DNA of 24,123 nucleotides from Plantago elongata. Taxonomy: Eukaryota; Streptophyta; Magnoliopsida; Lamiales; Plantaginaceae. The number at the start of each line of letters is the position of its first letter. The first letter of the stretch is position 1. The notes beneath the pieces were generated by a model that saw nothing but the letters and a program-made list of their open reading frames with translations, was not told the origin of the DNA and made no database searches. A program made the position numbers and the translations under genes. The stretch lies in assembly GCA_036897095.1 (NCBI GenBank), contig JAYMSP010002468.1, positions 1-24,123 on the forward strand. The letters are read 5' to 3'. Positions 1 to 10,700 of this stretch are shown one piece after another.

Positions 1-798
1 AATGATGACGTCAGAACAAAATTTGGTTTCATAAGTTTGATTTTCATATAGTTACAAGATTTCAGAAACCAAAGATTGATAGCACATTAAATTAAGTAGT
101 AGGTACCTGATAAAATATTAAAATTACAGATGCTTTTGCAGCAATCTAGTTGATTTTATTTACACTCTTCACATTACAAAATGAAAATTCTGCTTAGAGA
201 TGTGGATAATGCCTGATCTGGTTCTACATATTGGTGTAGTTTATTCATGTAATTTTGATGAACTCTTGTACCTAGTATGCCAATTGTAATCCGGATTACC
301 TGGACAGAATGAAACAACGGCTCTCTACCGCCCTGAACAGATGTCGTTTATCTTGACTATCTGTTGGTTCTGGATTTTATGTGAACTGTGGTCTATAGGA
401 GTCATTTGTTTATTGTTAGTCGATATTTCTTATCCTAATTGGTGTGGCATTTATTGAAGTAAATCACAGTTTCTGCTCTACTGTTGCCATTTGGGTTTAT
501 TTTCTTAATTGATCATACACTGTTACTGAAAAGTTTTGCATGCCTGTCATGCACTATCTTTTTACCAATGCAGTGTTTTGAAAAAAATATCTGTATGTGT
601 TATTGTCTTTATGCGTGTGTATGCATTTGTCGTACATTTGCAAAATCTATTAATATAGTTTTGTTATAAGTTTTGATTTTATTTTATTTTGGTCGAAGTA
701 GAACAAGTGTATTCCAGCGAACATGCTTTCAATAGTGTTAGTTGGATACATGCTCAACTTATTTTAGAACCAATCACTCATTTCTCTCATGCTTTCAG
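1..798 (+). other. Intron sequence of the Ser/Thr/Pro-rich protein gene (upstream exons outside window)
   Basis: No convincing coding exon was found here on either strand. The first recognisable exon starts at 799 with the last base of a split codon. By family alignment that codon is the Trp of a YDW-LLTPPGTP motif, so its first two bases must come from an exon further left. I saw no good TAT-GAY-TG donor site in 1-700, so the stretch is most likely intronic. The short open frames here (for example 484-669) are Cys- and Phe-rich and look like chance. Confidence 0.6.
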
Positions 799-3698
799 GC
801 TGCTAACGCCTCCTGGTACTCCACTTTTCCCTTCACTGGAAATGGAATCCCATAAAACTGTTATGAGCCAACTTGGAACTCCCAAAGCTCGACCCACGGC
901 TCTTAAGTCCAGAGTAAGTTGCTTGATTCTATTTTATAACTGGTCTTAGTTTAGGTGAATTTATTAGCTCTTGACATAAACAGCAAGAAATGAACATCAA
1001 TAATTCTTTTGTATGACTGATGAGTGATGTTCTATGGTAATTTCTACGCCTGCATAAACTCCAAATTAGCTCCCACTTTTTAGTTGCATATCCTGTAGAA
1101 CATCAGTAATTAATGTCATTATTAGCTCTAATATGATTCTTCACAAATCAAATTCTCCATGTCACTGGGTGCACAGTATTTTTTTTTTTGAAACGGCTAC
1201 AGGATGACTCGAACCCCGACCAATTGGTTGGAGGTGAAGCGTCTTACTATGAGGAAGCTTACTGAAGTTTGGAAATGTATGCCTTGAATTTGATAAAAGT
1301 GAAACTGAGGTTGTCCACGAATGTTGTCTATATTCCATGCACTTCAGATATAACCCACTCATGACAAATTCGACCTCTTATGTCCTGTATGAGCATCAAA
1401 TTTTAAATCAAAGTCACTGAAACTAATTTAGTTGATTCTTGGATACTAGAGCTGTCTGCAGGCTTGTTATATTATCAATTAGGAACTGTTTATGAAGTTT
1501 GCATTATGATGCTGATCGATTCTATAATTTCAGTTTATATTTTCATTTAGTTGTGTTTGACAAATTGTTATCTATGCCAAAGCTTGCAAATCCCCAGCCA
1601 GACTCTACTGGAAGGCATAACTTGACATCATCTAGGCAACTGAATTCATCTCCTGGATTGAATACTTCAACTGGAGGACTTCGCAGGCCATCCTCGTCGG
1701 GTGGGCCCAGTTCAAGACCTGGAACCCCAACTGGGCGTCCAACTCTGAACTCATCGTCTAGATCTTCGCTACCCTCATCAAATAAACCCTCATTGAGTGC
1801 ACCGGCGAAACCTTCTGCAGCTGCATCATCAAGAGTAACTTCAACCACGACATCAAGACCTTCAAGATCTTCAACGCCCACTCGTTCCACCATATCTTCT
1901 GCTAAACCTGCTGCAGCACCGTCAAGATCTTCTACACCTACTTCAAGGTCTACAATTCGATCTTCAACCCCCACAAGCCGACCCTCATTAACTGCATCCA
2001 GGTCTACAGCCACATCTAGGGCTTCTACTCCAACTCGTAGGCCAACGACCCCGTCAAATACAACTGCTCCAGTCAAGTCACCAACTGCGTCTTTAAATGC
2101 TAAGCCTGTGTCTACTGCTACGACAAAACCAGTGCAGCCACGTTCTAGTTCTCCCTCAGTGAGACCCAAACCATGGAAGCCTTCGGAAATGCCCGGATTC
2201 TCCCTTGACGCTCCACCCAATTTAAGGACATCTCTTCCTGATAGGGCACCTTCAGCTACTAGAGGTAGACCAGGAGCTCCGAGTTCAAGATCATCATCGG
2301 TTGAGCCGGCTCCAAATGGGAGGAGTAGGCGACAATCTTGTTCACCATCAAGGGGTCGCCCTCCTAATGGTTTGAGCCATAGCAGCGGAAGCTCTGTGCC
2401 TGTACCTGCATCACACCGGTTGAATGCTAAGGCTAATGACAATGTCAGTCCTGGTCTTTATGGAAATAAGATGGTTGAAAGGGTCATAAACATGAGGAAA
2501 TTGATTCCACCCAAGCAAGATGATAAGCACTCGCCCCGCAGCAATTTATCTGGGAAGTCCTCGTCACCTGATAGCTCAGGCTTTGGGAGAACGCTATCGA
2601 AAAAATCTCTGGATATGGCCATTAGACATATGGTATGTACACTTAGTATAATATTCTGTTCTCTAATCCCCCACTCTGGTGTATCGCCATTTCCGGATGT
2701 CTATTGTGATTTATGTGGGTAAAATGATGTTTGTATAGTTGTTTGGTTTAATCTTTAACACTGTCAATAGACACATGGCTAAAATGCAGAGGCACTCTTT
2801 TCTTATTTGTCATTTGCCTAAATCACTTTTATGTTCCCTTCTTTTGCTTAGTTCCGTGTTACGGACCTAGAGTTCTAAATTATTATTAGAATCAATATTG
2901 TCATTATTATAGAGTTTTAGTATAGATAGGAAAGTTACCTAATAGAGTTGGAGTCAAATTAGGAAGTTACCTTACATAGTTCTGGTCAGTTTTATATATA
3001 AGAGAGTGTTAGGTTTATTATGGAGGAGTCAGAATTATTCTAGTAAGCTCATTAGAGTTGGTTTCGCCCTTTGGCTGGTTCGTCTCTGCGGAGATGGTGT
3101 CTTTTACTTTATTTTAGTTATATCTCTATAAGATTACAGAAAAAGTAGCTTTTGCTACACTAAAATCATCTTTTCCTTTATCCCTAAATCCCTCTGCGGC
3201 ACATCTTTGTATGTTTCAATGGAATGATTTTTGATTTGGAATTGCTAAAAATTGTATGGCATGGAATTAAAATCACATGGGGGGGGATTTGATGAATTAC
3301 ATAAAACACATTTGGCTTTTTTTAGTTTTATGCTAATATATCCTTCACACAGATTTTTCTCTTCATTTTTAACAAGATGAAGTCATGTTAATTTGTTTCT
3401 TTTTTTCAAGGTTTTTATTATATAATTTTGTGTCAAACAGGATATTAGGCGGACTATTCCAGGCAATCTACGGCCGCTGATGACCAACATCCCTGCATCC
3501 TCCATGTACAGTGTGAGATCTGGGCCAGCCAGAAGCAGGACAGTCAGTGTCTCAGATTCTCCTCTTGCGACCAGTAGCAATGCAAGTTCTGAAGTAAGTG
3601 TTAATAACGGGGCTCTTTGTGTTGATGGGCCTGGACTAGATGATGATGTGAGCAGTCATACGATTATCCGCTCTCCTGCCAACTTACGTGGCAGGTGA
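799..3698 (+). CDS. Ser/Thr/Pro-rich basic protein, At3g08670/At2g40070 family, 5'-partial, three exons
   Basis: Exons are 799-913, 1583-2632 and 3441-3698 (stop TGA 3696-3698), joined by GT-AG introns with matching phases. They encode the last 473 residues. What is seen: an LLTPPGTPLFPSLE motif in the first exon; then a long low-complexity region rich in Ser, Thr, Pro, Arg and Ala with repeated SSTPT and RPSRSSTPTR-like units; then conserved blocks RPWKPSEMPGFSL, PNLRTSLPDR, RRQSCSPSRGR, NKMVERVINMRKL, GFGRTLSKKSLDMAIRHM, and the junction-spanning DIRRTIPGNLRPLMTNIPAS. The order matches the plant family often annotated as mucin-like, FLO11-like or endochitinase-A-like, names that reflect composition only. 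From memory, some members are called basic proline-rich proteins and linked to cortical microtubules; treat that role as an inference. The many S/TP sites suggest phosphorylation. The N-terminal part is outside the window. Intron 2 (2633-3440) holds an LTR-like repeat. Confidence 0.9.
1179..1262 (-). repeat. tRNA-derived SINE-like remnant in intron 1
   Basis: Read on the minus strand, this has a GGGGTTCGAGTC segment that fits the RNA polymerase III B box (GGTTCGANNC), preceded by CTTCACCTCCAACCAATTGG and followed after about 17 bases by an uninterrupted run of A (the T-run at about 1180-1190 on the plus strand). B box plus terminal poly(A) is the layout of a tRNA-derived SINE. I could not fix the 5' end, the A box or target-site duplications, so this is a fragment at best. 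Confidence 0.4.
2785..3159 (+). mobile_element. LTR-like element (possible solo LTR) in intron 2 of the Ser/Thr/Pro-rich gene
   Basis: The segment ends in GTAGCTTTTGCTACA, contains a TATATATAAGAGAG TATA-like box at about 2993-3006, and shares its 3' half with the inverted copy at 7924-8090 (common blocks AGAGTTGGTTTC, GCGGAGATGGTGTC / TCGGAGATTGTC, TTTACTTTATTTTAG, GTAGCTTTTGCTACA). Similarity stops in both copies directly after ...TACA, as expected for a TG...CA terminus. A six-base CTAAAA flanks the proposed TG (2785) and CA (3159) ends. The right end is well supported by the second copy; the left end rests on the six-base repeat alone. Confidence 0.5.
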
Positions 3699-4612
3699 TA
3701 GTTCCTTCATGCTTTTGCCCTGCATGTGAGTTCTACCAGTCAGATGCCTGAATCTGAACCCTTGTTGCAGCAAAGACTGACCATTATTACCTATCGGCCC
3801 TTTGAGAGAAACTGACTGAAGATCGTAACAGTATCAGTGTAAATTACGTATGTATGGTTAGTATATTATTAAAATCTTGTAATTTAGTAGCAGCATGCAT
3901 CGTGATGAGATGAACTGTCTTGCAGTTTGTTGTTTGTTTGGCTAAGTTGTACTCTGCAACTGGGGCAGTTGACACCCTTCTCTGAAATTCTGATCGATAT
4001 TTCTAATATGTCCACGCTAATCCAAATCTCGGAATGTGACTGGATCTATTTACTGCACGTAAGTTTGCGGTTTCTAGGTTTAATCAGTTTGATGCTACCA
4101 TGTTACTGCTGAATATCTACCTTGGAAGGCTGGTATTATGTAGGTAGATTTAGCATTCAAGGTTTTTGGGTGGTGTTAAACTTGCGGGTGTGAAGTGTGA
4201 ACCGAGACTAGAATGTTTGAGGTTTTTAGACAATTTAAGGTTGCTGAGAAATTCTTTCACGGACGAGACTTTGTGGATAAAAATAAATCACACTGTTTAG
4301 AAAATGAGTTTAATGAATTTGAAATCATTCTCAAAGTTGTTTTCAATTATATGATCACTAGTTTATTTATAAATTCGGCCTATGTTAGATATTTTCTATT
4401 GTAATTATGATTTAATTTGACAAAATTAATAATTGATAAGCTAGTTGATTTGATAAAAATTATTTCATATTAATTATGAGTTCACGTATGAAGATAAATC
4501 AATCGAGCTGTTAATATTTTTTTTAATTAATAAACGCAAGTTACAAACCTCTTCGTAAGTTTATATAATGCCATTTTAAGTATTATTCTATTCGTGTAGG
4601 AAAACTTCGTTG
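3699..4612. other. 3' UTR of the Ser/Thr/Pro-rich gene, then intergenic spacer
   Basis: The first few hundred bases after the stop codon are of mixed composition and contain UGUAA-type and AT-rich stretches that fit a 3' UTR, perhaps ending near 3880-4130. No clear AATAAA lies close to the stop. From about 4200 the DNA becomes strongly AT-rich. No coding signal is supported; the small ORFs at 3927 and 4213 have no recognisable content. Confidence 0.5.
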
Positions 4613-4619
4613 TATATAT
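4613..4619 (+). promoter_or_regulatory. TATA-like box of the TTC27 gene
   Basis: TATATAT lies 100 bases upstream of the TTC27 start codon, with a C/A-rich leader after it. A start site about 30 bases downstream would give a leader of roughly 70-75 nt. It is chosen by position and motif only. Confidence 0.35.
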
Positions 4620-4701
4620 TCAACTTTGATTCATGGTAATAAGTGTGTATGTCATACATTTCGGAAATACTCCTAGTAGTAAAACCTCTTCCGCCATACC
4701 A

Positions 4702-4708
4702 AAACCCT
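4702..4708 (+). promoter_or_regulatory. Telo-box-like AAACCCT in the TTC27 leader
   Basis: AAACCCT sits 11 bases before the ATG. Telo-boxes (AAACCCTA) near the 5' ends of plant genes are known in genes for ribosome biogenesis and other housekeeping functions. Only a seven-base core is present, so chance is possible. Confidence 0.25.
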
Positions 4709-4718
4709 CAGAAAACCC

Positions 4719-7700
4719 ATGGCAGCAGACACCACCATCTCTCTCCGGTCACTGGAGCTCCGCCTCCTTCGTTGCTCCATACCATCAGAAAATTCCTCAC
4801 CTCCGCCGCCTAAATCCTCTACCTCCGAACTCGACCGCATAATCTCCCTAATTGAATCCGGTAACTATCTCCAAGCCATTTCCTCTTCTCATTTCATTTT
4901 CGCAGACCTTAAATTGGACTCCTCCGAATCCGCTGAACGCTTATACAACGAGATTCTTCCCCAGTGCGTCACCTCTTTCCTCAATGGTGACGAGCTCCAG
5001 ACTGGTTACCGAGCACTGCTTCTCATGGCCGTTGGTGTCGCCGCCTTGCTCGCTTTTGCTCAGTGCAATGTTACTGGGTATGTTCTCCTTCATTTACTTA
5101 TTTCGGCCATTTTATTACTGTTGTTGATTTTTATTTAGTTGCTAATTTAATCAGATTTCAGAACTGTTTGTTTGTAAAGCATTAGCGATTACTGATAAAC
5201 TAGGAGAATTTTTTGATGTATAAGGTGTTTAGTAAGTTTTCTGATTTGAATTGAATGCATATGATACTAAAACAAAATCGAATATATTACTTGCTATTAA
5301 GCCACCAGGAAGAGATTCTCAAATTGCTAGCTGAGCACCTACTAGCTAGGCATTCACATAAGTCGTAAGATAATTATTGTGATCAAATGCTAAACATAGG
5401 CTTTTAAATTCACAATATTAAGGTTTGTGGTTAATCAGTGTACTGTTGGCGTGTTTGGTAATCTCAGAGTAAGGAGGATGAGAATTAGATGCTATAAGCC
5501 TTTCATGTCTAATACATAGTGACTACTTGGGGAGAAATTCACAGTATTTCTCAAGTTCGATGTGATGTAGCTACTACTCCATGTCTCCATTTACTTATTG
5601 CCAAAACTTTAGATACACTCCATGCAAAGATATTATAGTTTTGATTCAAAACTGACCTTTTTGTCGGTAACATTCTCAGTTGTCAGCTAAGTGGAACATT
5701 TTCTCTCTCTATTAACTGCTCATATGTAACAGGCCAGTAGAGAAGCTTCCTTGTATGCCTCTTGCAGAGATCTGCATAACAATTGAAGGAAAAAGAGATG
5801 GTGATTGGATGTCATGGGATACATGGGCACGTATTGAACTGATGTCTGTTGGTTCTGAATTGCGTGGAAAATTCTCTAATTTGCAGGTGATTGCAGTTTC
5901 TATCGTGTAGTTTATTCTGTTTTCGTTACTCATTCGGACATCACTATTCCTATGTTCTCTTCACTTCCACCTTTTCCTGTATGTGGACAACGCAGCCTTT
6001 ATATTACTTCGAGTTGTATGCTATGGGTTAACTTGAATATATATCTTGTGATAGATGGTTGGGGCTCAAAGAAAATTGCTCATTGTACTTTTCTAATCTA
6101 GAGCCTAGATGGCGTCTGGCGATAGCCTAAGCTCTTTTCTGTTCCTTGCTGCCTAGATTGTTTTCTGCTATTTTATTCTCATGGCTGCGGAGTCTTGGAT
6201 AGTGGATACAATTAGTCACCTTTGCATGGAATAGGATATTTGTATATTGAATATTTTTCATCCGTTCCAAATGTTCACCTGGAACTCGAAGAGCTCACTT
6301 GTATTTGTAGCATTCAATTCCGGATGAAGAATTAGTAAATCATTGGAAAGATACATTGGAACTTTTTCTTTCTTATCCTGTTTCTCAGATATTTCGGCTG
6401 CTTTGGTATGAATTAAGTTATTGTGCCGAATTTCATTGGATCATCTGAGACTTGTTTTTTACGCTCAGCCTTGATGTTTATTAGAATCGAGCTCTACTAT
6501 CTTTGTTGTTAATGCAAAAACAATTCCCTTTTAAATTGCAGTACTTACTTTTCGCGAAGACACTGCTACAAAAAACTAAAGATTTACTGTTTGAAAGAAA
6601 CTCATTGCCGGCAGATGGAGTTAAAAGCATCACCTGGTGGTTAGCCAGAATATTATACATGCAACAGAGATTGTTGGATGAGCGTTCATCTCATCTTTTT
6701 GATATGTTGCAAGTTTTCAAGCAAGACATCTTGTCACATTTAGGTACACTGGAGAAGATAGAAGATTATTGGGGTATGGATGAAGATCTTTCAACTATAC
6801 TGCCGATGATACATATAGAACTGGGCTTATTGGAACTCTTCTATGGACGTGTCGATGCTTCCAGGTTAGTAATCTTAAGTATCTTCAAGACTTGACATAA
6901 GTTATGGTTACCTCCGGACCTTGATTTTGTATTCTGGGGGGTTATAGTTAATGCTGAGAAATGGCTCAGCTGTTCAGTACTAAGGCTGAGGTATTTATAC
7001 TCCCTCTGTCCCGAACTCAATTTCCCATTTTCCGTTTTGGTCCGTCCCAAACTCAACTTCCCTTTCTTTAAATGGAAAGTCTTTCTCCTATTTTATTTAC
7101 ATCTCTCCTACTTTATACTTTAATCACTCTTTCATGCTTGATTTACTCTCTTTTCAACTTTATTAATTATCTCTCATACTTTCTTAACTTTATCTTATAA
7201 CTTTTTGTGTCCGGACCAACAAGAAGTTGAGTCCTGGCCGGAGGGAGTATATGCTATAGGACCAACTACATATAGCCCATTTATCATAGTGTGGTCTTGA
7301 CATAGACGTAAAATAAAATGTTGGGCAATAACCTATTTAAATCCTTTTTTTTTTTTTTAAATAAAAGAGCCTAAGCTCTCGGATTTTATATAAATGGTAA
7401 TCATGGCGGTTTACAAGAATAAATTTTCTCTTTGTAGTAATTCTTTTCTAGTCTTTTAATGTTATGGGGCAACCATATACTGCTTTGCATCACACTTCAC
7501 CACACTGTTTCATGTGTGGCAACTCAAACACAATACAAATAGTTTGACAACAAACTTACATTGAATGTTTAGATCTCAAATCAAATAATTTCTATATGGA
7601 TACTGAAACCTTGTTAAATTTGAGGTTCGATTATAGATCTTTATTTAGTCCACTTTGTTGGAGTAAAATGTTTGGTCATCTTGTTGGCATTCCAACTTTT

Positions 7701-10700
7701 TATTCAAGTTAGCTATTTTGTCTGATAGAAACTCTAGAGTTGTAGGTTTCGAGTATGTGGATATCTTATGTCGTTTAGGCTCTGGATAAGTTACTTATTC
7801 TTGTCTATGGTGTAGTTATGGATGTGGGATGCACGGTGATTCAATGCAATCTTAGTTGTTAATTAGTCATAAATGTCAAGTATGTCGTTTCTTGTGACTT
7901 CTTTGTTAGCTAATGGATTTGGTTGTAGCAAAAGCTACTTTCCTGATGTTTTATTGATAGAGCTAAAATAAAGTAAAGACAATCTCCGAATAGACAAACC
8001 CACCTGATAAGGATGAAACCAACTCTAAAGAGCGAACTGCTCTGAAACCTGCCTACTAGCTAAACCCTTAGATTCTCTGATATACTCTACCTATGTGCAA
8101 GTGAGTATGATTTTCTAGACAAAAAAAAATCATAAAAAATTCACTATAGTTATAAAACTAAAATAAGAAGTTGTAATGAAGTGACAAAAAATAGACAATC
8201 CTCCAAATTATAAAATAGATTAAAATTTATATTAGTTCTAAAAAATGATATAATTTTATAAATAAGAAATTATGGGAATACAGTTTAAAATTCTAAATTA
8301 TTTTATTAAATTAGATTTTTTGCAATTTATGTAACTCCAGTCTAATTTTTGTTAGTAGGATGCTCTAACTCCTATTTAAAGTTATACTGTAATAACTTGG
8401 TTACTAGTTTTCAAAAAGAAAAAAAATTAAAAAGTTATTTTCATCATTTTTGTTATTTTTCATACTCAGTCACTATAAATATTTAGTAATTTTTTTTTAT
8501 TTTCATATAATTTCTTTAATATAGAATACTATAAATTCTTATAACACTATCTAGAAATTTTAAAATTTTATATAATCAATTTTAGGTGTTTCAATTTTTG
8601 TAAATTTTAAAGATTTTTTATGGTAAAAAAGCAAGTGTGCAAACTTCAAAGAACATGGGGGTACGAACGCGCAATTTCAAAAACATTAGGAACATATGTG
8701 CATATACGAAGAACATAGGGTCCAAATGTGCAATTTGAAAAACATTAGGATTTAGGAACATGTGTGCATGTTTCAAAGAACATAGTGTACATTAATGCAT
8801 TTTACCCTAATAACATTGGGACCATGAAAAATTAGTATCTTGTCCATCTACTGTATTATTTTATGGATAACTAAATAATTTATTAATAGTATAAGATAAG
8901 TTCCTTGTCAAATATAAATTCGAATACTAAATGAGTCCTATAATAAGAATGAAATTGAAATAATATTCAAGAAGTTGAATTTTTATGATATATTGAGAAA
9001 TTATTGCAACGAGTTCCTTAAAAATTTGATAGTAATTATAATGAAAGTATTTAAACTATGAATTTTATTCTTAATCTACAACCATATCTGTTAAGAGTAT
9101 TGATAGGACGTCAAAAATACTTGTCAAAGATGACAAAGTTGAAGATGATAGTGGTAAGGAATCAATACAACCACATTGGATAATATTTCATCACGACACG
9201 AGTAATACGTTGAAAGTTGTAAATGCACTTGGAAGACTAAAGGTCAGGTCTATGAAGACACAAATTAAAAGAAAGGAACATATAATTATTGGGTCATTTT
9301 TTCAAGGTCTTGTGATTGAGTTATATACACCATCTTTTTTATGCAAGTAGTAAAATTATTAATTTTGTATATTGGGTGGACATATTTGATGTTCAGAAGA
9401 TTTATTATTAAATTATTATTAATTTACCATATTGGTCATTTAATCCAGGTTATTGATTTATCCTGTAAATTGTATAATCAGTTCCTACTGTAATAAATTT
9501 TATGTAGGCTTTAATTATTTGACTGAGAGTTCGATAGGGTTAAACACTTGCACACTGACCACGTACAAGTATATATTATACGTTTACACGACGCATGTTG
9601 ACCATCTTTATTCTTCAATACTAACATTGATGCATATCAGGGTACATTTTGAATCAGCTGCAGACCTATCGGACTATAACTTTTTTGTGAGTGGAGATTT
9701 GGGATATCGAACTATTCACCAGGTATGCATACACATGTAATCACTTTGCATTTTTGAGATATCCTCTCTTCTTTTTGTAAATTAAGTTATTTTACCTTTA
9801 TATATAGGTGGAACCAAAAGCACAGCTCCGTCTTGTTTCTGGGAGAAAAGGTGATGGTGGTGCACTATCAACCCAAGATTCAAGTGCTACGAACGGATCT
9901 CCATCTCTTCAATCTCGTGAAACATCTGAAGTATCTGATGTGTTGATTACCCCAAGATTCGTAAAAGATGAGAGTGATTCTAATGGTGTTCAAGACATTC
10001 AGAATCTTGCTATTTCAACCTCACAAGTGAAGGCAGTACACCAAGCCATGATTCTTGCAGAGTGTATTTCTATTGAGAAAAGAGCTCGTGGTGATGAATT
10101 GCAGAGTAAGATGTTCTTATACCAGTAGAAAGTTATATACAACTACTTAAATAACTTCAAATACTTCTGCCAAGTTCATCGAAGATGGTAAATCAAATGA
10201 ATTCACGCTACGTGCCGTTTCGGAAAGTAATCATTGGAAATATATGCTATAATTAGTATTGCATCTTTTATAATGGTGGTGTACCAGAAAAAATATTATA
10301 TCTTCTCGTTATGTGGATCTGGCCCTCTAGCTTGACTGCTTAAATTTATTTGTAATTCTGGCAACATGTTACAATATGTTCTCTAATGTGCAATTTGTCC
10401 ACTTCATATCCTGCGGTTGCACATGCTAGTTGACCCCAAAACTGCAGTTGAAAAAGAGGAACCTAAAGAGTCCATGAAACATAAAAGTAAAAAGTAACAA
10501 GTTCTTTTGCTGGACTTTTTTGTACTTGAATGTTTTTGGGATATTCGTTTTTGTTCTGAAATCTAAATATGTATCATGTCATGCAATATTAATTCTTTTG
10601 TTGGCCTTGTTATATCTTATGGATAGTCATGCCAGATCTATGTATATCTACGCATCGCTAGCTTGTTGGTTTTTCTAACATATTTTATGTGTGTGTGTGT

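Noticed and set aside
689-949. 86-codon frame as a stand-alone gene
   Set aside because: Only 799-913 is coding; it continues into the next exon by splicing, and the rest is intron read-through.
1195-1250. Intact tRNA gene near the TTCGA motif
   Set aside because: No cloverleaf or A box could be drawn; only a B-box-like piece with a poly(A) tail, so it is treated as a SINE-like remnant.
1543-2442. 299-codon open frame on the minus strand opposite the Ser/Thr/Pro-rich exon
   Set aside because: It is a shadow of the repetitive Ser/Pro/Arg codons; the Val/Gly/Asp/Leu-rich product has no family pattern, and the plus strand has clear homology and splice sites.
3140-3165. Helitron 3' end (hairpin GTAGC-TTTT-GCTAC followed by CTAA)
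   Set aside because: The second copy ends at the same hairpin but lacks CTRR, and neither copy is followed by T; an LTR-like end is the better fit.
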